Shown here piece by piece: positions 51,503-60,701 of a DNA stretch of 64,000 bases. Source of the DNA: Paracoccus contaminans (GTDB lineage: Bacteria; Pseudomonadota; Alphaproteobacteria; Rhodobacterales; Rhodobacteraceae); the NCBI RefSeq assembly GCF_002105555.1, contig NZ_CP020613.1, positions 1-64,000 on the forward strand. Reading direction: 5' to 3'. Under the pieces are notes generated by a model that did not search any database, was not told the origin of the DNA, and was given only the letters and a program-made list of their open reading frames with translations. The translations under genes were made by a program, and so were the position numbers. How positions within the stretch are numbered: position 1 is the stretch's first letter; the number at the start of each line of letters is the position of its first letter.

Positions 51503-53881
51503 ATGAGCATCCGCGAGATCCTGACGACGCTCGATTACGGCCCCGCGCCCGAGGATGCCTCGGCCGTGCGCGGCTGGCTGGCCGCCCGTGACGGCTGGGG
51601 ACAGTTCATCGACGGCGCCTTCACCGCCCACGACCCGGCCCGCGCCATCGCGGTCGAGAACCCCGCGACGGGCGAGGTCATCGCCGCCGTCACCGCCGCG
51701 GACGCGGCCGAGCTGGACCGCGCCGTCGCCGCCGCAACCCGCGCCCTGCCCGGCTGGCAGGCGCTGGGTCCGACGGGGCGGGCGCGGTTCCTCTATGCCC
51801 TCGCCCGCGCGGTGCAGAAGCGCGAGCGGTTCCTGTCGGTGCTCGAGACGATCGACAACGGCAAGCCGATCCGCGAAAGCCGCGACATCGACATCCCGCT
51901 CGTCGCGCGCCATTTCTATCACCACGCCGGCTGGGCCGCCGCCCTGCCCGCGATGTTTCCGGGGATGGAACCGGTCGGCGTGTGCGCGCAGGTCATCCCG
52001 TGGAACTTTCCGCTGCTGATGCTGGCGTGGAAGGTCGCGCCGGCACTGGCGGCCGGCAACACGGTCGTTCTGAAACCGGCCGAACAGACGCCGCTGACGG
52101 CGCTGGCCTTTGCCGAGATCTGCGCCGAAATCGGCCTGCCCGCCGGGGTGCTGAACATCGTCACCGGCGCGGGCGAGACGGGGGCGGCGCTGGTTTCGCA
52201 TCCGGGCATCGCCAAGGTTGCCTTCACCGGCTCGACCGAGGTCGGCCGGGCGATCCGCCGCGCCACCGCCGGGCAGGGCAAGTCGCTGACGCTGGAGCTG
52301 GGCGGCAAGTCGCCCTTCATCGTCTTTGCGAGCGCCGATCTGGATGCCGCGGTCGAAGGCGTTGTGGACGGCATCTGGTTCAACGGCGGGCAGGTCTGCT
52401 GCGCCGGATCGCGCCTGCTGGTGCAGGAACCCCTCGCCGAACGGTTCCAGGCGCGGCTGGCGGCGCGGCTGGCCGGCTTGCGCGTCGGCGATCCGCTGGA
52501 CAAGTCCACCGACATCGGCGCCATCGTCTCGGCCGAGCAATTGTCGCGCATCAACGGCCTGCTGAACATCGGCCGGGCCGAGGGGGCAGTGATCCATCAG
52601 TCGGGACCGGTGCCCGAGGGCGGGCATTTCTGCGCGCCGGGCTTTGTCACCGGCGCGGCTACCGCATCCACCCTGCAGACGGTCGAAATCTTCGGCCCCA
52701 TCGCCACGCTGACGACCTTCCGCACCCCGGACGAGGCGGTGGAACTGGCCAACAACACCGCCTATGGCCTTGCCGCATCCATCTGGGCGCAGGACATCGA
52801 CACGGCGATGGACGCGGCGGCAAAGGTGAAGGCGGGCGTCGTCTGGATCAACGGCACCAACCTGTTCGACGCCGCCGCCCCCTTTGGCGGCATGCGCGAA
52901 AGCGGTTTCGGCCGCGAGGGCGGGGCCGAGGGGATGCTGGCCTATCTGCGCCGCCCCGGCGCGGATGACGTGGCTGACGACGGGGCCGAGGCCGGGCCGG
53001 TGGATCTTTCCCCCGCGCCCGCCCCGGCGTCGGGCATGCGGGGCAATGACGCCCCGGCGCTGGACCGCACGATCAAGCTGTTCATCGGCGGCAGGCAGGT
53101 GCGCGCCGATGGCGGGGCCAGCTATGCGCTGCGCGGCCCGCAGGGCGTCTTTGGCGCGGCCGCGCTGGGGGGCCGCAAGGACATCCGCAACGCCGTCGAG
53201 GCGGCGCGCAAGGCCGCCGGCTGGTCATCGCAGGCCGGCCACAACCGCGCGCAGGTGCTGTGGTTCATGGCCGAGAACATGGACCAGCGGCGCGAAACCC
53301 TGGCCCGCGCCCTGGCCCTGACCGGCACCCCGGATGCCGAGGCCGAGATCGCCGCCAGCATCGACCGCCTGGGCCTGATCGCGGGGCTGGCCGACAAGCT
53401 GGCGGGCCGCGTGCAATCCACCCGCGCGCGGCACCTGACCGTTTCGCTCGCCGAGCCGTGGGGGGTGATGGGGCTGGCCTGCCCGCATCGCCAGCCGCTT
53501 TTGTCGATGGTGACGATGATCGGCGCGGCTATCGCCATGGGCAACCGCGTGGTCTGCATCCCCGATCCGCGGCAGGCATGGCTCGCGGCCGATCTGGCCC
53601 AGCTGTGCGACAGCTCGGACGTGCCGGGGGGCGTGGTGAACCTGGTGACCGGCGATTCCGCGGCGCTGGCCGAGGTGCTGGCGCTGCATGACGATGTGGA
53701 CGCGCTGTGGCACCAGGGCGCGCCCGGCCTGACCGCGCGGCTGGAGGCGGCCGCCGCCGGCAACCTCAAGCCGGTGATCCGCCACGCCGTCGCCGACTGG
53801 GCGATGGACCCGGCGGCGCTGCTGGCGCTGATCGCGGCCGGGCAGCAGGTCAAGACGATCTGGGTGCCCTACGGGGCGTGA
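51503..53881 (+). CDS. Tandem-domain aldehyde dehydrogenase (ALDH16 type)
   Basis: A 792-residue protein with two aldehyde-dehydrogenase folds. The first (to about residue 490) is complete: VIPWNFP, FTGSTEVG, the general base Glu265 in LELGGKS and the catalytic Cys299 in NGGQVCCAGSR. A linker rich in Pro/Ala (about 490-515) follows. The second domain (to 792) keeps ALDH-like segments (EPWGVMGLACPHRQPL, VPGGVVNLVTGD) but has no Cys motif and ends early. This is the architecture of bacterial ALDH16. It starts 7 bp after deoC, so acetaldehyde from DeoC is the obvious substrate (inference). Confidence 0.92.
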   Translation: MSIREILTTLDYGPAPEDASAVRGWLAARDGWGQFIDGAFTAHDPARAIAVENPATGEVIAAVTAADAAELDRAVAAATRALPGWQALGPTGRARFLYALARAVQKRERFLSVLETIDNGKPIRESRDIDIPLVARHFYHHAGWAAALPAMFPGMEPVGVCAQVIPWNFPLLMLAWKVAPALAAGNTVVLKPAEQTPLTALAFAEICAEIGLPAGVLNIVTGAGETGAALVSHPGIAKVAFTGSTEVGRAIRRATAGQGKSLTLELGGKSPFIVFASADLDAAVEGVVDGIWFNGGQVCCAGSRLLVQEPLAERFQARLAARLAGLRVGDPLDKSTDIGAIVSAEQLSRINGLLNIGRAEGAVIHQSGPVPEGGHFCAPGFVTGAATASTLQTVEIFGPIATLTTFRTPDEAVELANNTAYGLAASIWAQDIDTAMDAAAKVKAGVVWINGTNLFDAAAPFGGMRESGFGREGGAEGMLAYLRRPGADDVADDGAEAGPVDLSPAPAPASGMRGNDAPALDRTIKLFIGGRQVRADGGASYALRGPQGVFGAAALGGRKDIRNAVEAARKAAGWSSQAGHNRAQVLWFMAENMDQRRETLARALALTGTPDAEAEIAASIDRLGLIAGLADKLAGRVQSTRARHLTVSLAEPWGVMGLACPHRQPLLSMVTMIGAAIAMGNRVVCIPDPRQAWLAADLAQLCDSSDVPGGVVNLVTGDSAALAEVLALHDDVDALWHQGAPGLTARLEAAAAGNLKPVIRHAVADWAMDPAALLALIAAGQQVKTIWVPYGA

Positions 53882-53900
53882 CAGGGCGTCGCGGCCCTGT
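53881..53900 (+). terminator. Hairpin at the end of the deoxyribose operon
   Basis: ACAGGGC-GTCGCG-GCCCTGT forms a perfect 7-bp stem with a 6-nt loop that begins at the last base of the ALDH stop codon. No T-run follows, so it may be a Rho-assisted or mRNA-stabilising element rather than a strong intrinsic terminator. Confidence 0.45.
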
Positions 53901-54185
53901 GCGCGCGCGCCCCGCGCCTGCGGATGGCGGGCGGCCCTGATCTGCCGCCCGGCGAAGGGCGCGGCGCTGTCGATCAGCCGCGCCGCGATGCGGCCTTGCC
54001 CGCCGCCCGCGCCGATGCCCGTGGCAGCTTGCAGGGCGTGGCCTTCGGCCGGCGCGTCGATTGCCGCGGAGCGGACATAGCGCCCCCATGACCGGGCGAT
54101 CGGGCAGGGCAGGGCAGGATGCGAGGGGGCTGGACGGCAGCGCCGCAGTGAACTAGGTTGATCTGACTAAGCCCGGATTGGTGCC

Positions 54186-54428
54186 ATGAAGACAGTCAAC
54201 ATGCATGAGGCCAAGACCCACCTGTCGCGCCTGGTCGAGGAGGCCGTGCGCGGCGAGCCGTTCGTCATCGCGCGCGCGGGAAAGCCCATGGTCCGCGTGG
54301 CGGTGATCGAGGATGTGCCCCCGCCGCGGCTGGGTTTCCTGGCCGGGGCCTTCACCGTCCCCGAGGATTTCGACCGCATGGGCGCGGACGTGATCGCCGC
54401 GATGTTCCAGGGCGACGAACCCGCATGA
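54186..54428 (+). CDS. Phd/YefM-type antitoxin
   Basis: An 80-residue antitoxin of the Phd/YefM superfamily. The N-terminal DNA-binding part reads MKTVNMHEAKTHLSRLVEEAVRG, followed by PFVIARAGKPMVRVAVIE. The acidic/hydrophobic C-terminal tail would wrap the toxin. The gene overlaps the toxin gene by 4 nt, the standard arrangement. It would neutralise the PIN toxin and repress its own promoter. It probably adds post-segregational stability to the replicon. Confidence 0.92.
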   Translation: MKTVNMHEAKTHLSRLVEEAVRGEPFVIARAGKPMVRVAVIEDVPPPRLGFLAGAFTVPEDFDRMGADVIAAMFQGDEPA

Positions 54429-54811
54429 ACCTGCTGATCGACACGCATCTGCTGCTGTGGGCGGCGGCCCAGCCCGACAGGCTGCCCGCCGAGGCGCGGC
54501 GGCGGATGCTCGATCCGGCCGCGGCCTTGCATTTCAGCGTCGCCTCCCTGTGGGAGGTGGCGATCAAGCGCGCCCTGAACCGCCCCGATTTCCGTGTCGA
54601 TCCGGGGCCGCTGCGCGCCGGCCTGCTGGCCAGTGGCTATCTGGAGCTGCCGGTCGAGGGGCGCCATGTCCTGGGGCTGGCAACCCTGCCGAGGCACCAT
54701 GCAGACCCCTTTGACCGCATCCTGATCGCCCAGGCCGCGGCCGAGGGCATGACGCTGCTGACCGTGGACGAGGCGATGGAGCCTTATGGCGGGCCGGTCC
54801 TGCGGCTTTAG
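54425..54811 (+). CDS. VapC-type PIN-domain toxin
   Basis: A 128-residue PIN-domain endoribonuclease toxin. The acidic active-site residues are Asp6 in LLIDTHLLLW, Glu44 in SLWEVAIK, Asp94 and Asp97 in HHADPFDR, with Asp115 in LTVDEAM. The length and the PFDRILIAQA motif are typical for VapC proteins paired with Phd-like antitoxins. The RNA target, commonly tRNA for VapC, is not known here. Confidence 0.92.
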   Translation: MNLLIDTHLLLWAAAQPDRLPAEARRRMLDPAAALHFSVASLWEVAIKRALNRPDFRVDPGPLRAGLLASGYLELPVEGRHVLGLATLPRHHADPFDRILIAQAAAEGMTLLTVDEAMEPYGGPVLRL

Positions 54812-55100
54812 CGCGCAAGGATCGGGCATCACGGAAAGGCGCGCCCGCCCTGCGCCAGGGCTGCCCTTGTGCATCCGGGCGAGCCGCGCTGCGGCCGCTT
54901 TCGGCGCATCGGGCGGCGCGCGGCGTCCGGGCGCGTGCCGCGCCGCCCCAGGGGGGCAGGGGGATGGTGCGCCCCCCCCCGGCCAGGATGCGGCCCGCCG
55001 GGGCGATCGCGCGCATCCGGCAGGGCGCCACCCGAAAGCCGCATCCGCGTTGCCGCCATGGCCTGCGCCGGCCCCTCTGCGCCCGAGGGGCCCGCCCCGC
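54812..55100. other. Intergenic region between toxin and catR
   Basis: About 290 bp of very GC-rich sequence between the convergent vapC-like gene and catR. No conserved frame, tRNA or mobile-element end was recognised. A run of ten C at 54971-54980 stands out. Confidence 0.45.
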
Positions 55101-56048
55101 CTATGGCCCCGCCGGCCCTTCGTCCTCCGGGCCGATCACGCTGTCCTGGCCAAGCCAGGCGGGATTTTCCGCATACATGTCGCGGATCAGTGCCCTGACC
55201 AGCTTCAGCTGATCAGAGCTGTCGCCCATCCGGTGGCTGAGGATGACGGGGGACAGCGCGCCCGGGTCGCTGATCGGGCGATAATGCACATCCGACCGCA
55301 TCTGCCGGGCCGATGAGGGGATGATGCACAGCCCCGCCTCGGCCGCGACCAGACCCAGCGCGGTCTGGATCTCGCGCACCTCCTGCACCTCGCCGGGGCG
55401 GATGGCGGCGCCGGTGAACAGGCCAAAGACGAAATCGGCATAGCTGGGGCGCGGCTCCTTGGGATAGACGATCAGCGTCTGCCCCGCCAGTTCGGCCAGC
55501 GCGACCGGCTCTGCCCCATGGGCAAGCGGGTTGCCGGGGGGCAGGGCTGCGACAAGGCGTTCCTTGCGCAGCACGGTGCCCGCGACATTGGGATCGCTAT
55601 GGGGCAGGCGGCCGAAGCCGATATCGATCCGGCCTTCCTTCAGCGCGGCGATCTGCTGGATCGACAGCATCTCCAGCAGCCGGATATCGAGATCGGGCGC
55701 ATGTTCGCGCAGCTTGCGGACCAGCAGGGGAAGCCCGCCGTAAAGGGTGGATGCGACAAAGCCGATCGACAGGACCCTGTTGCGGTTGAGCCCGACGCGC
55801 CGCGTCGCCTCGACCATCTGCTCGACCCGGCCCAGCACCTGCAGGGCCTGTTCATAGAAAAGCCGCCCCGAACCGGTCAGCTGCACGGGCCGGCTTGACC
55901 GCAGCAGCAGCACGACGCCCAGCTCATCCTCCAGCAGCTGGATCTGGCGGCTCAGCGCGGGCTGGGCGATGTGCAGCACCTCGGCGGCACGGGTATAGTT
56001 GCGTTCGCGGGCGACGGCCACGAAATAGCGCAATTGCCGCAGATCCAT
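55101..56048 (-). CDS. catR: LysR-family regulator (CatR/BenM-like)
   Basis: A 315-residue LysR regulator. The N-terminal helix-turn-helix starts MDLRQLRYFVAVARERNYTRAAEVLHIAQPALSRQI, the form seen in CatR, CatM and BenM. The effector domain includes PSYADFVFGLF and GLVAAEAGLCIIPSS. The ATG at 56048 is preferred because AAAGGA precedes it. It is divergent from catB, the classical arrangement in which the regulator activates cat genes with cis,cis-muconate as co-inducer. Confidence 0.88.
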   Translation of the reverse strand: MDLRQLRYFVAVARERNYTRAAEVLHIAQPALSRQIQLLEDELGVVLLLRSSRPVQLTGSGRLFYEQALQVLGRVEQMVEATRRVGLNRNRVLSIGFVASTLYGGLPLLVRKLREHAPDLDIRLLEMLSIQQIAALKEGRIDIGFGRLPHSDPNVAGTVLRKERLVAALPPGNPLAHGAEPVALAELAGQTLIVYPKEPRPSYADFVFGLFTGAAIRPGEVQEVREIQTALGLVAAEAGLCIIPSSARQMRSDVHYRPISDPGALSPVILSHRMGDSSDQLKLVRALIRDMYAENPAWLGQDSVIGPEDEGPAGP

Positions 56049-56093
56049 CCCGATGTCCTTTCGCCGTGAATGAACAAAGCCCCTTTTCAAATA

Positions 56094-56108
56094 TTCTGCA
56101 GCGCAGAA
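56094..56108. promoter_or_regulatory. Inverted repeat in the catR-catB region
   Basis: TTCTGC-AGC-GCAGAA is a perfect 6-bp inverted repeat with a 3-bp spacer in the 164-bp divergent region. Its A/T-rich surroundings, unusual for this DNA, carry the catB promoter (TTGATT near 56123 is a possible -35). A dyad of this size upstream of the target promoter fits a LysR recognition site. Confidence 0.45.
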
Positions 56109-56212
56109 AATCCGTGATACAGAATTGATTTATTATCTTAATACTTTTTCAATATAGTTCAAAAGCCAAATAGTCTTGGACCGGCAGGATCACCCTCCCC
56201 CATCCTCGGGGC

Positions 56213-57382
56213 ATGAACCAGATCCTCACCCCCGCCCGCAGCCTCAGCGCCGCCCCCGTGATCGAGCGGGTCGAGACGGTGCTGGTCGATCTGCCCACCA
56301 TCCGCCCGCACAAGCTCTCGGTCGCCACGATGAACGGCCAGACGCTGATGCTGGTGAAAATCCACTGCAGCGACGGCGTGACCGGCATCGGCGAGGGCAC
56401 GACCATCGGCGGGCTGGCCTATGGCGCCGAAAGCCCCGAGGGGATGAAGCTGGCGGTCGATACCTATTTCGCGCCGCTGCTGGCCGGCCAGGACGCGACG
56501 CGCATCGCCCCGGCGATGGACCGCATCGGCAAGATGGTCAAGGACAACCGCTTTGCCAAATGCGCCGTCGAAACCGCCCTGCTGGATGCGCAGGGCAAGC
56601 GGCTGGGCCTGCCGGTCAGCGAATTGCTGGGGGGGCGGCGGCGCGAGCGGCTGCCGGTGGCCTGGACGCTGGCCTCGGGCGACACGGGCCGCGACATCGA
56701 CGAGGCGGAACGGATGCTGGACCTGCGCCGGCACCGCATCTTCAAGCTCAAGATCGGGGCGCGCCCGGTTGCCGAGGACGTGGCCCATGTCGCCGCGATC
56801 AAGCGCGCCCTGGGCGAGCGCGCCGCCGTGCGCGTCGATGTGAACATGGCCTGGAGCGAGACGGATGCCGCCCGCGGCATGGCCGCGCTGGCCGATGCGG
56901 GCTGCGAGCTGGTCGAACAGCCCGTCGGCTCGGCCGCGGCGCTGGGGCGGCTGGTGCGCCGCTTTCCGGTGGCGCTGATGGCCGACGAATCCCTGACCGG
57001 GCCGGAATCGGCCTTTGCGATCGCCCGCGACAACGCCGCCGATGTCTTCGCCATCAAGATCGAGCAGAGCGGCGGGCTGACGGGCGCGCAGCGCGTCGCG
57101 GCGATCGCCGATGCCGCCGGTATCGGGCTTTACGGCGGCACCATGCTGGAAGGCGGGGTCGGCACCATCGCCTCGGCCCAGGTCTTTGCGACCTTCGCCA
57201 ACCTGCAATGGGGGACCGAACTTTTCGGCCCGCTGCTGCTGACCGAGGAAATCCTGCGCACGCCGCTGGATTACAGCGATTTCGAGCTGACCGTGCCCTC
57301 GGGGCCGGGGCTGGGGATCGAGCTGGACGACGAGCGCGTGCGCTTCTTTGCCCGCGACGGGTTCGCCCGCAAGCCGCGATAG
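56213..57382 (+). CDS. catB: Muconate cycloisomerase
   Basis: A 389-residue enolase-superfamily enzyme. The N-terminal capping domain includes TIRPHKLSVATMNGQTLMLVKI and GEGTTIGGLAYG. The barrel has FKLKIGARP (catalytic Lys pair), the metal ligands in VDVNMAW, VEQPV and ADESL, and FAIKIEQSGG with the opposite-side Lys. It converts cis,cis-muconate to muconolactone. The length and motifs match CatB. It heads the catBCA-ben cluster. The ribosome site is weak (CTCGGGG). Confidence 0.95.
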   Translation: MNQILTPARSLSAAPVIERVETVLVDLPTIRPHKLSVATMNGQTLMLVKIHCSDGVTGIGEGTTIGGLAYGAESPEGMKLAVDTYFAPLLAGQDATRIAPAMDRIGKMVKDNRFAKCAVETALLDAQGKRLGLPVSELLGGRRRERLPVAWTLASGDTGRDIDEAERMLDLRRHRIFKLKIGARPVAEDVAHVAAIKRALGERAAVRVDVNMAWSETDAARGMAALADAGCELVEQPVGSAAALGRLVRRFPVALMADESLTGPESAFAIARDNAADVFAIKIEQSGGLTGAQRVAAIADAAGIGLYGGTMLEGGVGTIASAQVFATFANLQWGTELFGPLLLTEEILRTPLDYSDFELTVPSGPGLGIELDDERVRFFARDGFARKPR

Positions 57383-57391
57383 GAGGCTGTG

Positions 57392-57682
57392 ATGCTGTTT
57401 CACGTCCGCATGGATGTCCACCTGCCGCGCGATCTGCCGCCCGAGGAGGCGGCCGAGATCCTGGCGCGGGAAAAGGCCTATTCGCAGGCGCTCCAGCACA
57501 GCGGCAAGTGGCGCCATATCTGGCGCCTGGCCGGCGAATACGCGAATTTCAGCATCTTCGACGTGCAGGACAATGCCGAGCTGCACGAGATCCTGACCGG
57601 CCTGCCGCTGTTCCGGTTCATGAAGATCACCGTGACGCCGCTGCTGCGCCACCCCTCGTCGATCCGCGAGGATGACAGCTGA
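57392..57682 (+). CDS. catC: Muconolactone delta-isomerase
   Basis: A 96-residue CatC. The sequence begins MLFHVRMDVHLPRDLP and contains KAYSQALQHSGKWRHIWRLAG and LPLFRFMKITVTPLLRHPSS, all typical. The ATG at 57392 is chosen over a GTG one codon earlier because GGAGG sits at ideal distance. The enzyme isomerises muconolactone to beta-ketoadipate enol-lactone. The gene lies 9 bp after catB. Confidence 0.96.
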   Translation: MLFHVRMDVHLPRDLPPEEAAEILAREKAYSQALQHSGKWRHIWRLAGEYANFSIFDVQDNAELHEILTGLPLFRFMKITVTPLLRHPSSIREDDS

Positions 57683-57759
57683 TCCCCAAGTGATTTCACG
57701 CCGAGCCAAGGGCCGCCGAGGAGCCGCCCCTTGCTAGCCAAGACCAGGAGGAGACGACT

Positions 57760-58695
57760 ATGACCGTGAAGATCCATGACCGCCTCGACATGCAGGCATT
57801 CCTGCGCGAGCTCAGCGGGATGAACGCCGCGGACGGCAATCCCCGCATGAAGGAGATCACCCACCGGCTGATGTCCGACCTGTTCAAGGCCATCGACGAT
57901 CTGAACATCACCCCCGACGAATACTGGACCGGCGTCGCCTGGCTGAACGATCTGGGCGCGGCGGGGCAGGCGGGTCTGATCTCGCCCGGCCTGGGGCTGG
58001 ATCATTTCATCGACGAAAGGCTGGATGCGATCGATGCCGAGCTGGGGATCGAAAACCCCACCCCGCGCACCATCGAAGGCCCGCTCTATGTCGCGGGCGC
58101 GCCGGAATCGGTCGGCTTTGCGCGGCTTGATGACGGCACGGCCGAGGGCCAGACGCTGATCATGCACGGCGTTGTCCACGGCGCCGACGGCCAGCCGCTG
58201 CCCGGCGCCAAGGTCGAGGTGTGGCACTGCGACACGCGGGGCTTCTATTCCCACTTTGACCCGACCGGCAAGCAGGCGCCCTTCAACATGCGCCGGACGA
58301 TCTTTGCCGACGACAATGGCCGCTACAAGTTCCAGTCGATCCTGCCCTCGGGCTATGGCGTGCCGCCCGGCAGCCCGACCGAGAAGCTGCTGTCGGCCCT
58401 GGGCCGCCACGGCCAGCGCCCCGCGCATATCCATTTCTTCGTCAGCGCGGACGGCCATCGCAAGCTGACCACCCAGATCAACATCGAGGGCGATCCGCTG
58501 ATCAACGACGACTTTGCCTATGCCACGCGCGAAGGCCTCGTCCCGTCGGTCAAGGAACGCACCGACGAGGAAAGCATCCACGCCAACAACCTCAACGGTC
58601 CGTTCGCGGAGATCGAGTTCGACATCCATCTGACCGCCCTGGTCGACGGCGTGGACAACCAGGTCAACGAACAGCGCCGCCGCGCCGCCGCCTGA
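57760..58695 (+). CDS. catA: Catechol 1,2-dioxygenase
   Basis: A 311-residue intradiol dioxygenase. The helical N-terminal dimerisation region is followed by the catalytic barrel with iron(III) ligands Tyr163 (GFYSHFD), Tyr199 (SGYG), His223 and His225 (RPAHIHFF). It cleaves catechol to cis,cis-muconate, supplying CatB. An AGGAGGAG ribosome site precedes the ATG. Its position between catBC and benABCD joins the two pathway halves. Confidence 0.96.
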   Translation: MTVKIHDRLDMQAFLRELSGMNAADGNPRMKEITHRLMSDLFKAIDDLNITPDEYWTGVAWLNDLGAAGQAGLISPGLGLDHFIDERLDAIDAELGIENPTPRTIEGPLYVAGAPESVGFARLDDGTAEGQTLIMHGVVHGADGQPLPGAKVEVWHCDTRGFYSHFDPTGKQAPFNMRRTIFADDNGRYKFQSILPSGYGVPPGSPTEKLLSALGRHGQRPAHIHFFVSADGHRKLTTQINIEGDPLINDDFAYATREGLVPSVKERTDEESIHANNLNGPFAEIEFDIHLTALVDGVDNQVNEQRRRAAA

Positions 58696-58782
58696 CGGCC
58701 CGCGACGACAGTCCCGACATCCACCGACATCAGAGCGGGGGCCGCGCCCGGACCGGCGCACCCCCGCGGGGGAGGAGAGATC

Positions 58783-60183
58783 ATGTCTGCGATCATCGAC
58801 AAGGCGCGCGATCTGGATCACCTGCTGGCAACGGCCGTGCAGGACGACGAGGAGGCCGGCACGTTCCGCTGCCGCCGCGACATCTTCACCAACGAAGACC
58901 TGTTCGAGCTGGAGATGCGGCATCTGTTCGAAGGCAACTGGGTCTATCTGGCGCATGAAAGCCAGATCCCGGACGTGAACGATTACTACACGACCTTCAT
59001 CGGCCGTCAGCCCATCGTCATCACCCGCGACAAGACGGGCACGCTGAACGCCGTCATCAACGCCTGCGCCCACAAGGGGGCGATGCTGTGCCGGCGCAAG
59101 CATGGCAACAAGGGCAGCTTTACCTGCCCGTTCCACGGCTGGACCTTTTCCAACACGGGCAAGCTGCTGAAGGTCAAGGACGAAAAGACCAGCCAGTATC
59201 CCGCACAGTTCAACAAGGACGGCTCGCACGATCTGGTCAAGGTGGCCCGCTTCGAAAGCTATCGCGGCTTTCTGTTCGGCAGCCTCAACGCCGATGTCGC
59301 CCCGCTGAGCGACTATCTGGGCGAGGCGCGCGTCATCATCGACCAGATCGTCGGGCAGGCCCCGAACGGGATCGAGGTGCTGCGCGGCAGCTCGTCCTAT
59401 ATCTATGACGGCAACTGGAAGTTGCAGATGGAAAACGGCTGCGACGGCTATCACGTCAGTTCGGTCCACTGGAACTATGCCGCGACGATGGGCCGGCGCA
59501 ACGAGGAAGGCACCAAGGCGGTCGATGCCTCGGGCTGGTCGAAATCGGTCGCGGGCGTCTATGGCTTTGAAAACGGCCATATCCTGCTGTGGACCAACGC
59601 GATGAACCCCGAGGTGCGCCCGGTCTGGGGCCAGCGCGAGGAAATCGCCTCGCGCGTGGGCGCGGAACGGGCCGATTTCATCGTCCGCCAGACCCGCAAC
59701 CTCGGGATCTATCCCAACGTGTTCCTGATGGACCAGTTCTCGACCCAGATCCGCGTCGTGCGCCCGCTCAGCGTGGACAAGACCGAGGTCACCATATTCT
59801 GCTTTGGCCCCAAGGGCGAAAGCGCGGCCGACCGCACCCACCGCATCCGCCAGTATGAGGATTTCTTCAACGTCTCGGGCATGGGCACCTCGGACGATCT
59901 CGAGGAATTCCGCGCCTGCCAGACCGCCTATCACGGCACAGCCGCGCTGTGGAACGACATGTCGCGCGGCGCGCCGCTGTGGATTAACGGCCCCGACGAG
60001 AATGCCCGGCGCATGGGCCTGAACCCGCAGCTTTCGGGCGAGCGCAGCGAGGATGAGGGCCTGTTCGTGCGCCAGCACGCCTATTGGGCCGATGCCATGC
60101 GCAGCGCCCTGGCGCGCGAGAAAAGCGGCCAGTCGCTGCTGCATGCGGGCCTGAGCGCCGAATGCGGGGGGCAGGCGGCATGA
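58783..60183 (+). CDS. benA: Benzoate 1,2-dioxygenase, large (alpha) subunit
   Basis: A 466-residue Rieske non-heme iron oxygenase subunit. The [2Fe-2S] ligands are Cys95, His97, Cys115 and His118 ([15 protein letters not shown]). The mononuclear iron site lies in [17 protein letters not shown]. With BenB and the reductase BenC it converts benzoate to the cis-1,2-dihydrodiol carboxylate. GGGGGAGGAG precedes the ATG, and the stop overlaps benB by 4 nt. Confidence 0.95.
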   Translation: MSAIIDKARDLDHLLATAVQDDEEAGTFRCRRDIFTNEDLFELEMRHLFEGNWVYLAHESQIPDVNDYYTTFIGRQPIVITRDKTGTLNAVINACAHKGAMLCRRKHGNKGSFTCPFHGWTFSNTGKLLKVKDEKTSQYPAQFNKDGSHDLVKVARFESYRGFLFGSLNADVAPLSDYLGEARVIIDQIVGQAPNGIEVLRGSSSYIYDGNWKLQMENGCDGYHVSSVHWNYAATMGRRNEEGTKAVDASGWSKSVAGVYGFENGHILLWTNAMNPEVRPVWGQREEIASRVGAERADFIVRQTRNLGIYPNVFLMDQFSTQIRVVRPLSVDKTEVTIFCFGPKGESAADRTHRIRQYEDFFNVSGMGTSDDLEEFRACQTAYHGTAALWNDMSRGAPLWINGPDENARRMGLNPQLSGERSEDEGLFVRQHAYWADAMRSALAREKSGQSLLHAGLSAECGGQAA

Positions 60184-60668
60184 GCATTCCCCATGACACC
60201 ATCTGCGCCTTCCTCTACCGCGAGGCGCGCCTGCTCGATGACCGGCAATGGGATGAATGGCTGACCTGCTATGCGCCCGATGTCCGCTACTGGATGCCCG
60301 CCTGGGACGACGACGACCAGATCACCGAAGACCCGCAGTCCGAAATCTCGCTGATGTTCTATCCGACGCGGGACGGGCTGGAGGATCGCGTGTTCCGCAT
60401 CAAGACGGAACGCTCGGGCGCATCCACGCCCGAGCCGCGCACCAGCCATACCGTCAGCAATGTCGAGGTGCTGGCCGATCGCGGGGACGAGGTGGACGTG
60501 CGCTACAACTTCCTGACGCTGAACCACCGCTACAAGGTCACCGACCAGTTCTTCGGCACGATGTTCGTGACGCTGCGCCGGGGCGGGGACGGGCTGGTGA
60601 TCTCGTCCAAGAAGATCGTCCTCAAGAACGACTATATCCGGCAGGTCATCGACGTCTATCACGTCTGA
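60180..60668 (+). CDS. benB: Benzoate 1,2-dioxygenase, small (beta) subunit
   Basis: A 162-residue beta subunit of ring-hydroxylating dioxygenases (SnoaL-like fold). [28 protein letters not shown] and the terminal [17 protein letters not shown] are characteristic of BenB/XylY. The ATG at 60180 overlaps the benA stop. It has a structural role in the alpha3-beta3 hexamer. Confidence 0.95.
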   Translation: MSIPHDTICAFLYREARLLDDRQWDEWLTCYAPDVRYWMPAWDDDDQITEDPQSEISLMFYPTRDGLEDRVFRIKTERSGASTPEPRTSHTVSNVEVLADRGDEVDVRYNFLTLNHRYKVTDQFFGTMFVTLRRGGDGLVISSKKIVLKNDYIRQVIDVYHV

Positions 60669-60701
60669 TGGCCAGGCCGGACACCCAAGGGAGGAGTGTC
60701 C

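Noticed and set aside
53901..54185. Possible short minus-strand peptide between the ALDH gene and the antitoxin
   Set aside because: One frame looks mildly protein-like (RSAAIDAPAEGHALQ) but has no credible start, ribosome site or recognised family. Not enough to call a gene or remnant.
58714..58731. Direct repeat CCGACATC spaced 10 bp upstream of benA
   Set aside because: Only 8 bp long in a short GC-rich gap, and no regulator of the matching type is encoded nearby.
57478..60144. Open frame of nearly 890 codons on the minus strand across catA and benA
   Set aside because: Antisense shadow. catC, catA and benA on the other strand have full catalytic motifs and ribosome sites.
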